NCBI RefSeq assembly: GCF_000400505.1
Contig: NZ_CM001857.1
Location: 1,492,386 to 1,556,385, forward strand
Source of the DNA: Musicola paradisiaca NCPPB 2511
GTDB lineage: Bacteria; Pseudomonadota; Gammaproteobacteria; Enterobacterales; Enterobacteriaceae
Direction: 5' to 3'
Length of the DNA stretch: 64,000 nucleotides
Each line of letters begins with the position of its first letter. The stretch's first letter is position 1. This document shows positions 35,920 through 46,155 of this stretch, in pieces. The notes beneath the pieces were generated by a model that did not search any database, was not told where the DNA came from, and saw only the letters and a program-made list of their open reading frames with translations. A program made the translations under genes and the position numbers.

Positions 35920-37492
35920 TGCGAGTCTCCTGTGTGACGCCAGCGGGTCATGTGCGCTTCCAGCCGTTGACCGGCATGGTCGAGAAGTACGCCGGTCAGG
36001 CCGATCAGCAGCATGCCGCTGAGAATGATGGGCATCTCCATCAATTGCTGTGCGTTGATCATCAGGCTGCCGATACCGGCGCCGGATGACATGAAATATT
36101 CGGCGCCGACGGTGCCGAGCCAGGCGTGGATCAGCGACAGACGCAGGCCGGTGAACATGGCCGGCGCCGCGCCGGGCAAAATCAATACCCGCAGCCGGGC
36201 CGACAGCGGCAGACGCAGTATCTGCGCCACCTCCTGCAACGCTGCCGATCGCTGGCGCACACCGCGGTGGCTGGCGACCAACATCGGGAAAAAAGCGGCG
36301 AGGGCGACGAACGTTACCTTGCCGCCTTCATCGTTACCGGCCCAGGCGGTGATGAGCGGCAGCCAGGCAAACAGCGCCACCTGGCGTAACAGCGACAGGC
36401 TGGGGGCGAATAGGGCTTCCGCCCGCGTGCTCAGACCCAACGCGATACCCGCCAGCCATCCCGTCGATACACCGATGATGCCGCCGGTCAGCGCCCGGAA
36501 CAGGCTGTGCAGCATGGCATCCGGCAACGTGCCGTCCAGCACGCCGCGCCACAGCGTTTGTACCACCAGCGCGGGTGCAGGCAACAGCGTGGCATCGACC
36601 CAATCTCGGCTGCAGGACAAGTGCCACAGCACCAGCAGCAGTAATGGCAGCATCAGCCCGATAGCCGGACGGCCTGGCGTGTGCGTCAGTCGGCCGACCG
36701 GCGCATGCGGCCAGCGGATCAGATGGTGATCGAAGCGGTTGATGCCCCATTCCATCAATAACCCGGTGGCGCCGATCGCCGCGATGCAGACGAACACGAT
36801 ATCCAGCTGGAACAGCTGACGTCCCCACACCATCAGATAGCCGATGCCTTGCGACGATGCCAGCAGCTCCACCACAATCAGCGAAACCCAGGCTTGCGAC
36901 AGCGCCAGCCGCAGGCCGGTGAACCAAACCGGCAACGCTGCGGGCAGCGTCAGCCGTAATAGCCGGGTCGGCAGCGGCAGGCGCAGCACCGCCGCCGCTT
37001 CGCGCAGCGTTGGCGGGACGTCGCGCACGCCGCGCTGGCTGTGCAACGTTACCGGCACGATCACCGCTTTGATCAGTACCGCCAGTTTCAGCCCGTCATC
37101 AATGCCGAACAGCACCATGAAAAAGGGATCCAGCCCAGCGTCGGGATTTGCGCCAGCGTGTACACCGTAGGGTAAAGCAGCTGCTCGGCGCGCCGCGATG
37201 CGCCCATCAGCGCGCCGAGCAGTGTACCGGCCAGTACGCCCGCCAGCAGGCCGCCGCCAAGCCGTTGCAGGCTGATCAGCAGGTGTGACGGCAGGTCGCC
37301 CTGTAACAGGGAAACGGCGGTAGCGACCACCTGTTGCGGTGCAGGCAGAATCTGCGGCGGCATCCAGCCGCGCAGGCTGGCGAGGCTCCATAACAGCAGC
37401 AGCGTTAGCGGCAGCGCCAACGGCATCAGCGATCGCGCCGGAAGGTGAAACCCAATCGGCGGCAGCATTTTTAGAGTAATGGCTTTATTCAT
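35916..37492 (-). pseudogene. Fused double permease of a sulfonate/sulfate-ester ABC transporter, frameshifted
   Basis: Two consecutive SsuC/TauC-like permease domains lie in one gene. The N-terminal half starts at ATG 37492 (MNKAITLKMLPPIGFHLPAR) and leaves frame after LAQIPTLGWIP. The other frame resumes with FFMVLFGIDDGLKLAVLIKA and runs through a second full domain (from about 36650) to 35916. The break is at an A5 tract, 37120-37124 (T5 on the coding strand). Adding one base restores IPFFMVLFG and a protein of about 525 residues. Each half has its own EAA loop (LREAAAVLRLPLPTRLLRLTLPAAL; LQEVAQILRLPLSARLRVLILPGAA). A base-calling error is likely; if real, transport is lost. Confidence 0.8.
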
Positions 37493-37732
37493 TTTTCTTC
37501 GCAAAATGAAATTGAGAACATGAATAAGGCATAAAAAAGCGGATTTCGGCGCGATACGCCAATGCAATAAACCGATAGGTCGCGTGCAGCAAATGCATAT
37601 GGTCTGCAATCCCGCCTCAAGCCTGATTTATGCTTTTTTTTGCTTAATAAACAGAGAATTGTTATTTATCGCCCGGTAGCAACCTTCGCTAGTTTCTGCC
37701 CGTAAACAACATGATGAAACGCGGAGAAATCT

Positions 37733-38815
37733 ATGCAGCGGACAGGATATGGTCGGGGATGGCGCGGCGTGCTGGCGGCAATAATATGGGCGCTGGTCGT
37801 CTGGGGTGCCCCGGCACAGGCGCAAGAGACGCAGCCGGCGGAGATTCGCATTGGTCTGCCGGATCAGAGCGCCGGCAGCAAACCCTTTATTGGCGGGCCG
37901 TTGGGGTTGGCGTATATCCGGCACAGCCTGGAACAGGTGTTTGAACCGCAGGGTATCAAGATTAAGTGGTCGTTTTTCAAAGGCGCGGGGCCGGCGGTGA
38001 ACGAAGCGTTGGCCAACCGCCAGCTGGATGTGGTGTATCTGGGGGATCTGGCGGCGATCATCGGCCGTTCCGGCGGGTTGCCGACCCGGCTGCTGCTGGG
38101 TTCGCGCGGTTCCAGCTCTTACCTGGCGGCGACGCCGGAATCCGGTATTCAGCGCCTCGACGATCTGCGTGGTAAGCGCGTGGCGGTATACAAAGGTACC
38201 GCGGATCAACTGTCGTTCGAGCGCGCGTTGAAGAGCGCCGGGCTGAACGAACGCGACATCAAGGTGATTAACCTGGATTGGAGCGCGGGCCGGGCGGCGC
38301 TGTCGGCCCGCAAAGTGGATGCGGTATGGGGCGGCGTTTCGCTGCTGACATTACGCCCGCAGGGGATTCGCATTATCACCTCCAGCCAGACGTTAGGGTG
38401 GGCCAATACCACCCAGGCGGCGGTACTGGCGTCGCAGGAATTTATTCAGCGCTATCCGCAGACGACGCAGCAACTGGTGGATGTGCTGGTGCGCGAGGCG
38501 CAGTGGAGCAGCGACCCGGCGCACCTTGGCGAATATATTGCGTTGATGACTGAGCAGAGCCAGATCCCGGCGGCACTGTTTGAAGAGCAATTTACGCCGC
38601 AAACCCTGAGCCTGAAGACCTCGCCGCGCATCGATCCCTTTCTGCATGACAGCCTGCAGGACAGTGTTCAGCGTGCCAAAGCCGCCGGTCTTATCCGCAG
38701 CGATTTCTCCGTGGATGAGTGGCTTGAGCCGCGTTTTGTGGATAACGCGCTGAAAACCCTGGCGCTGACTGCCGCCTGGCCGGCATACGACGCCGACGGC
38801 AATGCCAAACCCTGA
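37733..38815 (+). CDS. Sulfonate/sulfate-ester ABC substrate-binding protein
   Basis: The 360-residue periplasmic protein has a signal peptide (to GAPAQA, about residue 33) and the SsuA/TauA-type fold: IRIGLPDQSAGSKPF, FFKGAGPAVNEALANRQLDVVYLGDLAAI, LRGKRVAVYKGTADQLSFERAL. GGAGAAATCT precedes the ATG. It diverges from the permease-ATPase-sulfotransferase operon, sharing a 240-bp control region. The locus matches in content the ats (arylsulfate) clusters described in Pseudomonas. The ligand is inferred from context. Confidence 0.85.
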   Translation: MQRTGYGRGWRGVLAAIIWALVVWGAPAQAQETQPAEIRIGLPDQSAGSKPFIGGPLGLAYIRHSLEQVFEPQGIKIKWSFFKGAGPAVNEALANRQLDVVYLGDLAAIIGRSGGLPTRLLLGSRGSSSYLAATPESGIQRLDDLRGKRVAVYKGTADQLSFERALKSAGLNERDIKVINLDWSAGRAALSARKVDAVWGGVSLLTLRPQGIRIITSSQTLGWANTTQAAVLASQEFIQRYPQTTQQLVDVLVREAQWSSDPAHLGEYIALMTEQSQIPAALFEEQFTPQTLSLKTSPRIDPFLHDSLQDSVQRAKAAGLIRSDFSVDEWLEPRFVDNALKTLALTAAWPAYDADGNAKP

Positions 38816-38823
38816 CCGGACGT

Positions 38824-38843
38824 ATCCCGCGTTTATGCGGGAT
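38824..38843. terminator. Hairpin between converging binding-protein and LysR genes
   Basis: ATCCCGC-GTTTAT-GCGGGAT, a perfect 7-bp stem overlapping the LysR stop codon. No T-run follows on the plus strand. Confidence 0.4.
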
Positions 38844-39756
38844 TCGCTCGTAACCGATCCTGTTCCAGAATGGTTTCCGCCATCAGCTGCGCCAACGGCG
38901 GCATCGGTTTCTGACGGTTGGAGATGACGCCGAAACGTGTCTGCATCTGTTCCCACTCCGGCGGTTGCTCCGCGAGCGGGATCTCTACCAGTTGATGGCT
39001 GTGCCGCCCCAGCGCGAAACCTTCTTCGCTGCAAAAGCTGATGGCCTGGGTGTGGCGCAGGATGCTGAACACTGAATAAATGTGGTCGCACTGGATATGC
39101 GGCCGGTAGTCCGGCTGATTGGTGAGCGCGGCCAGCACCCGGCGCATACCCACCGGCAGATACGGGGACGCCAGCGGGTAGCGGCACAGATCCTGCGGCG
39201 TGATAGATTGCTGCCGGGTCAGCGGATGATCTTGGTGACAGATGAAAAAGCAGCGGCGCGGGCTGAGCGGTTGCACCCGCAATTGTGGCTCCAGCTCCGC
39301 CTGCCAGGTATCGGCGATGAAAAATGGCCATTCGTCCGCCAGCAGCCGTTGGTGCAGCGAATGCCAGTTATCGACGCAGTAGGTGACTCGTACCCGCGGG
39401 CGCAGCAGATGGAATGCGGCCACCGCGCTCGGGATCAGCGCGAGCGACGGCGCCGGGCCGCAGCCGAACGCCAGTTCACCCGCGCCATCGTCGTCCAACG
39501 GGTGCATATCGTTGATCAACTCCCAGGAAAGCGCCTGCATACGCTGGGCGAAAGGCAACAGCTTTTTTCCCTGCCAGGTCAGCGTAAATTGCTTATTCTG
39601 CCTGTCCACCAGCGGATGGCCGATAGCGTGCTCCAATGCCTGAATACTGCGGCTGAAGGCTGATTGGGACAGGCAGACGGCGTCTGCGGCCTGTACAAAA
39701 CTACGGTGTTCCACCAGCGCCAGAAAATTGCGCAACTGCCTTAAATCCAAATGCAT
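38833..39756 (-). CDS. LysR-family regulator of the sulfate-ester locus
   Basis: The 307-residue protein begins with a typical LysR helix-turn-helix (LRQLRNFLALVEHRSFVQAADAVCLSQSAFSRSIQALE), followed by an effector domain. It is convergent with the binding-protein gene and is the only regulator of the locus, so it likely controls it, as SftR does for arylsulfate genes in Pseudomonas. The ligand is unknown. Confidence 0.82.
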   Translation of the reverse strand: MHLDLRQLRNFLALVEHRSFVQAADAVCLSQSAFSRSIQALEHAIGHPLVDRQNKQFTLTWQGKKLLPFAQRMQALSWELINDMHPLDDDGAGELAFGCGPAPSLALIPSAVAAFHLLRPRVRVTYCVDNWHSLHQRLLADEWPFFIADTWQAELEPQLRVQPLSPRRCFFICHQDHPLTRQQSITPQDLCRYPLASPYLPVGMRRVLAALTNQPDYRPHIQCDHIYSVFSILRHTQAISFCSEEGFALGRHSHQLVEIPLAEQPPEWEQMQTRFGVISNRQKPMPPLAQLMAETILEQDRLRANPA

Positions 39757-39998
39757 AAGCCCCTCCTGGAATCAGTGCTACAGATGTAGGGGACGCCGAT
39801 GCAGGAATGCAATGAACGAATACTTATAAGTTATATCCCTGGCGGTATCTCGCCATGATGCACGATGGCCGTTGGCGATCGCTTCACGGCGAGACCGGGT
39901 GCGAAGCGCCAGACTGGGCGACGGTTCCGCCACGGTAATGGCGCCCGTCGCGCCGGCGACTTACCTTATGGTGGAAGATACCGGCCGGTCGGGTTTAT

Positions 39999-40769
39999 TT
40001 ATTGCGCCAGCGCGCAGCCCACATCCAGAATTTCCTCCGCCGACCCTCGGTTCATTAACCCGAGAAAGCCGCGACGTACCGCCAGCAGCACCCGTTCGCC
40101 CGATGGCAGCGCCGCCAGCGCCAGCCCGTAATTCTCCATGTTGTCGTTTGTCGATTGGGCATATTGCGCCAACTGCCGGAACGGATCCTGCTGGGTAAGG
40201 TCGCTGTCGGACAGTTTCTTTGCCAGATAGCTGTGGCCTTCCAGCGGCTGCGGCAGCGCACGCCAGTCGGTGGTGATGGCGGCCGTGTGATCCTGCAAGG
40301 TGCGGTATACGTCCGGTTTCAGGCAGGAGATATGGATGTGCAGCTGATTCTGCGTGCGGCCGAACAGCGAGTTGATCGCCAGGCCGATATAGGCGTCTTT
40401 GATCGGTTTGCCCATCTGGCGGGAGAGCCAGTCACGGTAGTTCCAGGCGGCGGCGAAATAGGCGGGTGTGCCGGTTTCCAGCAGCGCCGGGCTTTCGATG
40501 CCGCTGATGCGATCGGTGGGGATCAACAGATTGTGGTACGGGCCGCGCCGGTCTTTAAACAGGGCGTAGTGGTGCGGCAGGTCGACGTCCAGACAGGGTG
40601 CGGGAGCGGCGTGCTGCTGCTGGTTGGGCACGCACTGTTCGCTGACGAAAGTCCACAGCGCATTGCCGTTGCCGCGCGGCGAATACTCGCGCCACAGGTA
40701 GAGCGCAACGGCAAGCAGCGGCAATACCAGCAGAATGACGAGATAAATAAAAGCGTTATTGTGTCTCAT
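39999..40769 (-). CDS. cdh: CDP-diacylglycerol diphosphatase
   Basis: The 256-residue protein hydrolyses CDP-diacylglycerol to phosphatidate and CMP at the inner membrane. One N-terminal hydrophobic anchor (AFIYLVILLVLPLLAVALYLW) precedes the Cdh domain, whose signature is NQLHIHISCLKPDV (HIT-like catalytic His). Family segments HHYALFKDRRGPYHNLLIPT and INSLFGRTQNQLH are conserved. It is monocistronic, with empty regions on both sides. Length matches E. coli Cdh (about 251). Confidence 0.93.
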   Translation of the reverse strand: MRHNNAFIYLVILLVLPLLAVALYLWREYSPRGNGNALWTFVSEQCVPNQQQHAAPAPCLDVDLPHHYALFKDRRGPYHNLLIPTDRISGIESPALLETGTPAYFAAAWNYRDWLSRQMGKPIKDAYIGLAINSLFGRTQNQLHIHISCLKPDVYRTLQDHTAAITTDWRALPQPLEGHSYLAKKLSDSDLTQQDPFRQLAQYAQSTNDNMENYGLALAALPSGERVLLAVRRGFLGLMNRGSAEEILDVGCALAQ

Positions 40770-41204
40770 ACTTCAACCTGTGAATGGGGAGAATACCGCG
40801 TTATATCGACATTGCCTTCTGAGGGGCAGAGGGCCGACGTTATACCCGGCTCATCCATGAACCTTGTCCTTATTGCACATCGTGTATTGCATTCAAAACA
40901 TTTTTTGCAGGTCGGCATCGGTACGCCGCCTGACGGCATCGGGCGTTATTTTGGGTATAGAGCGGAATTATGTTGTCAGTATGACAAACGAAAAGCACAG
41001 AACGAAAAAAAGATAAGTAAGCGTTACGTGCTGTAAGTCGGTTTTTCTCGGATGTCCGTCATGATATACCCGCCATACTTCAAACAGCAGGCATATTGGC
41101 GGTGTAATTATTTTTTCACTCCATACGCGATGTATTCCAACGGCGGTTATAGCCATGCAATACATGAATTATTTATCACCTTATTATGTGCGGAGAAATA
41201 AATA
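40770..41204. other. Intergenic region with a partial dispersed repeat
   Basis: No coding frame is credible. At 41064-41110 it contains a degenerate copy of the repeat seen at 20721. The 41120-41204 part is AT-rich and probably carries the promoter of the DUF2235 gene. Confidence 0.45.
41064..41110. repeat. Partial copy of the 20.7-kb dispersed repeat
   Basis: ATATACCCGCCATACTTCAA matches the start of the element at 20721 with one mismatch, then diverges after about 40 bases (CAGCAGGCATATTGGC against GTTGCAGGTGTGTTGGC). Confidence 0.6.
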
Positions 41205-42253
41205 ATGAAAAATATCATTATATCGTTTGACGGTACCTGGAATATTCCGGATATCAAATCCAATATGGAAGACTCAACCAGCACCAATGTATTCAAACTT
41301 CATCAGGCAATAGAAACCGCAACGGCTACCGCCACCGCACAGGTGAAGTGGTATGACACGGGGGTCGGCACGCAATGGTATGATCGTCTTAGCGGCGGGA
41401 TATTCGGCGTTGGGTTGTCGGCAAATATTATTCAGGGATATACCGCATTGATTGATAATTATGAATCCGGCGACCGGCTATTTATTCTGGGGTTTAGCCG
41501 CGGCGCCTATAGTGCACGTAGTTTGGTGGGGTTGATTCGTAATTCAGGATTGCTAAAAAAAGAAATAAAAACCGGGTTAACGAAGCGTATCAACTTTATC
41601 GCAATCGTGATAAAGGCGCGGATACCGAATATGCGCAGCTGTTTCGTAATACCTATTCCACGGAAGTCGATATTCATTTCCTCGGCGTTTGGGACACCGT
41701 CGGGGCATTAGGTATTCCGCTGGAGTCGTTTGGCTGGTTTAACCGGGAGTTTTATCGTTTTCACGATACGGAACTGAGCGGCATTGTCAGACATGCCTAT
41801 CACGCCATGGCCATTGACGAACATCGGGAAAATTATGATTGCACCCTGTGGGATCCCAAACAAAAACCGAATCAGACGGTTGAGCAGATGTGGTTCCCAG
41901 GGGCGCATGCCAATATCGGCGGCGGTTATGCGGACAACAACCTGTCTGACATCACGTTGCTGTGGATGGCGAGCAAAGCCAGCGCGTGCGGGCTGGTGTT
42001 AGATATGTCGTTATTGCCGTCGTTGCCGCAGCACTTCAGCCGGCCGGTGGATTCCTACAAAGCGTTTCTTGACGGTGCCTATAGCAAACTGAAAGCGCCG
42101 TATTACCGGAAAATCGGTTATACGCAATACGGTGAGGAAGCCATTAACGCGAGTGTGCAAGAGATGTTGCGCCAGCAAAGCGATTACCATCCGAAGAATT
42201 CCCTCGGCGATTATTTGAGCGGCGGTTATACACCGACGGGCCGTATTTACTGA
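41205..42253 (+). pseudogene. DUF2235 (Tle1-like) alpha/beta hydrolase, frameshifted
   Basis: The first frame encodes MKNIIISFDGTWN, the DUF2235 opening, and the nucleophile elbow LGFSRGAYSARSLVGLIRNSGLL. Frame is lost in A7 at 41555-41561; one more A gives KKRNKNRVNEAYQLYRNR and continues in frame to TGA 42253 (about 349 residues). The catalytic Asp (LGVWDTVGALG) and His (WFPGAHANIGGGYAD) lie in the second part, so the Ser-Asp-His triad is complete once repaired. Tle1 proteins of this family are type VI secretion phospholipases, but no secretion, VgrG or immunity gene is adjacent, so an effector role is unproven. The gene is AT-richer than its neighbours. Confidence 0.8.
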
Positions 42254-42357
42254 GTGCCGGCTGATGCTGGTGTGAGGATGCCAGAGCGATGATTGGCATC
42301 CTTTCATACCGTACATCCCTGTACGCCCTGACGGTAGATTGATGCCCGCCATGCCGA

Positions 42358-44433
42358 TTAGGGCAGGCTGGGCGCTGTCGGCAGCAGTTGGGTAATATCC
42401 GCCGCAGACTGCGGGCGGGAAAACAGAAAACCCTGGGCATAATCGCAGCCGATGCGCTTGAGCATGGCGCTCTGCTGGAGGGTTTCCACCCCTTCTGCGA
42501 CTACCTGTAACCCCAGGCTGTGCGCCATGGCGACAATGGCGACGCACAGCTCATGGCCGACGCCGTCCATATCCTCAATGAAGGAGCGGTCGATTTTTAG
42601 ATAATCGATATTGAATCTCCTCAGGTAGGCCAGCGATGAATAGCCGGTGCCGAAATCATCAATGGCGATCTGGATGCCGGCGTCGCGGAACATGTGCAGG
42701 TTGCGATTGACCCGGGGTTCGGCATTCAGCAGCAATCCTTCCGTAATTTCGATGGCGATCGCATCGCCGCTCAGCCCATGGCGATCCAGCTCGCGCAACC
42801 AGTCCATGTCGGCGAAGTCCTGGCTGCGCAGTTGTATCGGCGACAGGTTGATGGTCATCTGGAAACGGGGATCGCAGAACTGACGCCAGCGCGCCAACTG
42901 GGCGATCGCTTGCCGGGCCACCCAATTGCCTAAAGGAATAATGATCCCGGTCTCTTCCGCCAGCGGGATGAATTCCGCCGGGCTGACCAGCCCGTGCGTG
43001 GGATGATGCCAACGCACCAGCGCCTCCGCCTTGGTGATATGGCCGGTGTCCAGCGCAACAATCGGCTGATAATAGACCTCGAACTGCTCTTCCCGGATCG
43101 CTTTGCGCAGATCATTGGTCATGCGTAGCCGGGTGCGCGCCGCGTCATGTAGCGCGGGGCTGTAGTAACTGAAGCCGTTGCGACCGGCGTTCTTGGCGGC
43201 GTACATTGCCTGATCGGCATTTTTGAACAGCGCTTCGAGGTTGTCGCTGTCGGTCGGGAAGCAGGCGATGCCGATGCTTGCCGATACGAACATATTCTCA
43301 CCGTCGATATTGAAGGGGTGGGAGAGATTCTCCAGCAGCGCTTTGGCGAGGGCGTCGCAATCATGGGGTTGGAACAGATCGGAAATGATGACGGCGAATT
43401 CGTCGCCGCCGAGCCGGGCGATGATGGTATCGGCGTGCTGCACGCTGTCGATGAGCCGTTGCGATACCCGGGTTAGCAGCATATCGCCCGCCCGATGCCC
43501 CATGCTGTCGTTGACGGCTTTGAAGTGGTCGAGGTCAATCAGCATCAGCGCCATGAGATTGCCGGTGCGTCGGGCGTGTTGCGCCGCCTGCTCCAGTTTG
43601 CTTTGAAACAAATGACGATTCGGCAGGTCGGTGATGGCGTCGTAGTTGGCCTGTCGCCAAATCAGTTCCTCCTGCTTCTTGCGCAGGGTGATATCGGAAA
43701 ACATGCCGACATGGTTAATGATATGGCCGGCGGCATCCCGGATGACCGTGACGGTCAACTCTTTGAGGTAATCGTGACCGTTTTTATGCCGATCCCAGAC
43801 CTCGCCGATCCACAACCCTTTCTCATGCAGCGCGTGCCACATCTCGGCGTAGAAAGACGGCGGATGGCGGCTGGATTTGAACATCCGCGGGTTTTTGCCG
43901 TTCACGTCGTCAAAGTGATAGCCGGTCAGACGGGAGAAGGCCGGATTGACGGAGATGATATTGTTATCGGCATCGGTGACGAAAATGGCTTCATGGCTGG
44001 CGTCGTAGACGGCGGCGGCAATCTGCTGTTGTTCGTGCGTCTTCTTGCGTTCGCTGATGTCGAGCACGTACACCAGCCTGTCGGCTTTGTGCCCGGCCTG
44101 TGCGAAAGGCACCGATTCAGACCAGACGGTCAGCAATGTGCCGTCCCGGCGTGTCACTGTCCATTCACCGCCCAGTTTGCCGCCTTCGTCCAAAAAACGC
44201 TGGTGGCGTTCCAACACTGAACCCTGCGCCTCCGGGGGAAACACCATCGTGAAGCTGCGATGGAGCATCTCCTGTTGCGTATAACCATAAATATTGCAAT
44301 AGGCCGGGTTGACCGTCAGGTAATTACCACTGTAGTCAATAACGGCAATGCCGACGGGACAGCGGTCAAGGATTGCCTGAAACAGGCTATCCGAACGCCA
44401 TTCTGGGGGTTGCATCGTTCGCCTTGCTATCAA
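42358..44433 (-). CDS. PAS-PAS-GGDEF-EAL cyclic-di-GMP signalling protein
   Basis: The 691-residue cytoplasmic protein has two PAS domains (about 15-130 and 140-255; the second contains FVTDADNNIISVNPAFSRLTGY). A GGDEF domain (about 265-425) has an intact ARLGGDEFAVI motif. An EAL domain (about 435-685) carries KAEALVRWHHP, DDFGTGYSSLAYL and LKIDRSFI. Both active sites look intact, so it may make or degrade cyclic-di-GMP according to the PAS signal. ATG 44415 (MQPPEW) is an alternative start. It is monocistronic. Confidence 0.9.
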   Translation of the reverse strand: MIARRTMQPPEWRSDSLFQAILDRCPVGIAVIDYSGNYLTVNPAYCNIYGYTQQEMLHRSFTMVFPPEAQGSVLERHQRFLDEGGKLGGEWTVTRRDGTLLTVWSESVPFAQAGHKADRLVYVLDISERKKTHEQQQIAAAVYDASHEAIFVTDADNNIISVNPAFSRLTGYHFDDVNGKNPRMFKSSRHPPSFYAEMWHALHEKGLWIGEVWDRHKNGHDYLKELTVTVIRDAAGHIINHVGMFSDITLRKKQEELIWRQANYDAITDLPNRHLFQSKLEQAAQHARRTGNLMALMLIDLDHFKAVNDSMGHRAGDMLLTRVSQRLIDSVQHADTIIARLGGDEFAVIISDLFQPHDCDALAKALLENLSHPFNIDGENMFVSASIGIACFPTDSDNLEALFKNADQAMYAAKNAGRNGFSYYSPALHDAARTRLRMTNDLRKAIREEQFEVYYQPIVALDTGHITKAEALVRWHHPTHGLVSPAEFIPLAEETGIIIPLGNWVARQAIAQLARWRQFCDPRFQMTINLSPIQLRSQDFADMDWLRELDRHGLSGDAIAIEITEGLLLNAEPRVNRNLHMFRDAGIQIAIDDFGTGYSSLAYLRRFNIDYLKIDRSFIEDMDGVGHELCVAIVAMAHSLGLQVVAEGVETLQQSAMLKRIGCDYAQGFLFSRPQSAADITQLLPTAPSLP

Positions 44434-44778
44434 GATATCTCTCCATCGAACAGAGTATGGTTGAGGTACATGCGCATAGAGTGATTATTGAAACCATAGA
44501 ACAGTTTTCTTAACAACGAAGCTTTTCGGCATCACTCACGGTGAAGCTGGCGTGTTATTCAAGGTTATCGACGGTGCGGAGAAATCTCTGAGGTTTTCAT
44601 GGCATGTCGGGTGAAACAAGGTACGTTTTGGCGAATGTCACGTCTGAGCTCACGCGCCGGCCGTGCGTGGCGCTGACAATAATGGCTTTATCAGCGATGA
44701 CATGCAGGGGATCTGACAGGCGGCGAGTAAACGCCGCAAGATGGGGTTCGGCGACGAGAGGGATCGTCGCCGGTTGCC
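44434..44778. other. Intergenic region, nothing recognised
   Basis: It separates the GGDEF-EAL gene from the end of the purine permease gene on the same strand. It should contain the GGDEF-EAL promoter. No gene, repeat or clear terminator was found. Confidence 0.4.
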
Positions 44779-46122
44779 TTAGTGTTTGACCAGCGTGGCG
44801 AAGTAATACACCAGCGGGATCGCAAGAACCCACAGGCCAATGGGAATCTCGCGCCATTTACCGGCGACGGCCTTGATCGCGATGAAGAACAGCAAACCGC
44901 CTGCGATGCCGGTCCCGAAGCTATTGGAAATCAGCGTTACCATCACCATCATCAGCACCGGCAAGCCATCGGTCAGGTTCGCCAGATCGACTTTACGCAG
45001 GCCGCCGAACATGTTCAGGCCGATCAGGATCAGCGCCGGCGCGGTGGCTTCTTTCGGGATCATCAGCGCGACGGGGATGAAAAACAGCATCAGCAGAAAC
45101 ATCACCGCCGCCGCCAGCGCCGTCAGGCCGGTTTTGCCGCCCGCTTCGGCCGCCGCAGACGATTCAATCAACGCCGTGGCTGCCGGAATGCCGACCCACG
45201 GGCCCAGCGCGGCGGCAATGGAGTCCACCACAAACGGGCGGTTGATGTGAGCCATATTGCCGTGTTCGTCCAGCAGGCCGGCTTCGCCGCCGACCGCCAG
45301 CGTCGTACCCATGGTGGAGAAAAACTCCGAGGCGAAGAACACAAACAGGAAAGGCAGATAAGCGATATTCAGCGCACCGAGCATGTCCACCTGTCCCAGC
45401 ACCGGGCTTAGCGAATGCGGCAGCGACATCAGGCTTTCCGGTACGCGCGTCACGCCGAACGGGATGCCCAGCAGCGTCGCCGACAAAATAGCCCATAGTA
45501 TGGCGCCCGGTATGCGGCGCGCTTGCAACGCGATGGCGATCAGCAGCCCGCACAACGCTACCAGCGCGCCGGGCGCCAGAAAGTTCCCCAACATCAGCGA
45601 GCTGGTTTTGGCGTTGGCCAGTACCAGCCCGGCGTTGCGAAAGCCCAGTACGGCGACGAACAGACCGATAGAGGCGGTCAGGCCGAGCTTGATGGATTGC
45701 GGCACTGAACGTGTCACCACTTCCCGCAGCCCTAGCAATGTCAGCACGAAAAACAGAATGCCCGACCAACTGGCGATGCCTAACCCGGCCTGCCAACCGA
45801 TACCGGCGCTGCCTGCGAGCGTCACGCCGACCAGCACCGAGCCGCCGATGCCCGGCCCGACGATAAACGGCAGATTGCCGTAAAACGCCATCAGCAGGGT
45901 ACTGACCACAAACACCAGAATGGTGCCGGTGGTGGCCGCTCCCTTATCCATCCCGCCCGCAGCCAGCAGGCCGGGAATGACGATCAGCAGATAAGCGGCG
46001 GCGAGGAAGCCGGTGATACCGGCGAGGCATTCCACTTTGACATTGCTGCGGCGCGTCGATAACCCGAAACGGCGTTCCACCCAGCTTCCTGCTGCGGGCG
46101 CGTCTACGGAATTTTCAGCCAT
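44779..46122 (-). CDS. NCS2-family purine permease (adenine/guanine/hypoxanthine type)
   Basis: The 447-residue protein of 12-14 membrane segments resembles the AzgA-like NCS2 branch (AdeQ, GhxQ, PbuG): RRSNVKVECLAGITGFLAAAYLL, GPGIGGSVLVGVTLAG, the FFASEFFSTMGTTLAVG motif and AALGPWVGIPAATALIESSAAAEAGGKTG-like substrate region. It lies 33 bases downstream of adenine deaminase on the same strand, so adenine is the probable substrate and the two form an adenine salvage operon. Confidence 0.88.
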   Translation of the reverse strand: MAENSVDAPAAGSWVERRFGLSTRRSNVKVECLAGITGFLAAAYLLIVIPGLLAAGGMDKGAATTGTILVFVVSTLLMAFYGNLPFIVGPGIGGSVLVGVTLAGSAGIGWQAGLGIASWSGILFFVLTLLGLREVVTRSVPQSIKLGLTASIGLFVAVLGFRNAGLVLANAKTSSLMLGNFLAPGALVALCGLLIAIALQARRIPGAILWAILSATLLGIPFGVTRVPESLMSLPHSLSPVLGQVDMLGALNIAYLPFLFVFFASEFFSTMGTTLAVGGEAGLLDEHGNMAHINRPFVVDSIAAALGPWVGIPAATALIESSAAAEAGGKTGLTALAAAVMFLLMLFFIPVALMIPKEATAPALILIGLNMFGGLRKVDLANLTDGLPVLMMVMVTLISNSFGTGIAGGLLFFIAIKAVAGKWREIPIGLWVLAIPLVYYFATLVKH

Positions 46123-46155
46123 TGATTTCTTCTCCCTTGACCAGTTTTGCGTTGA

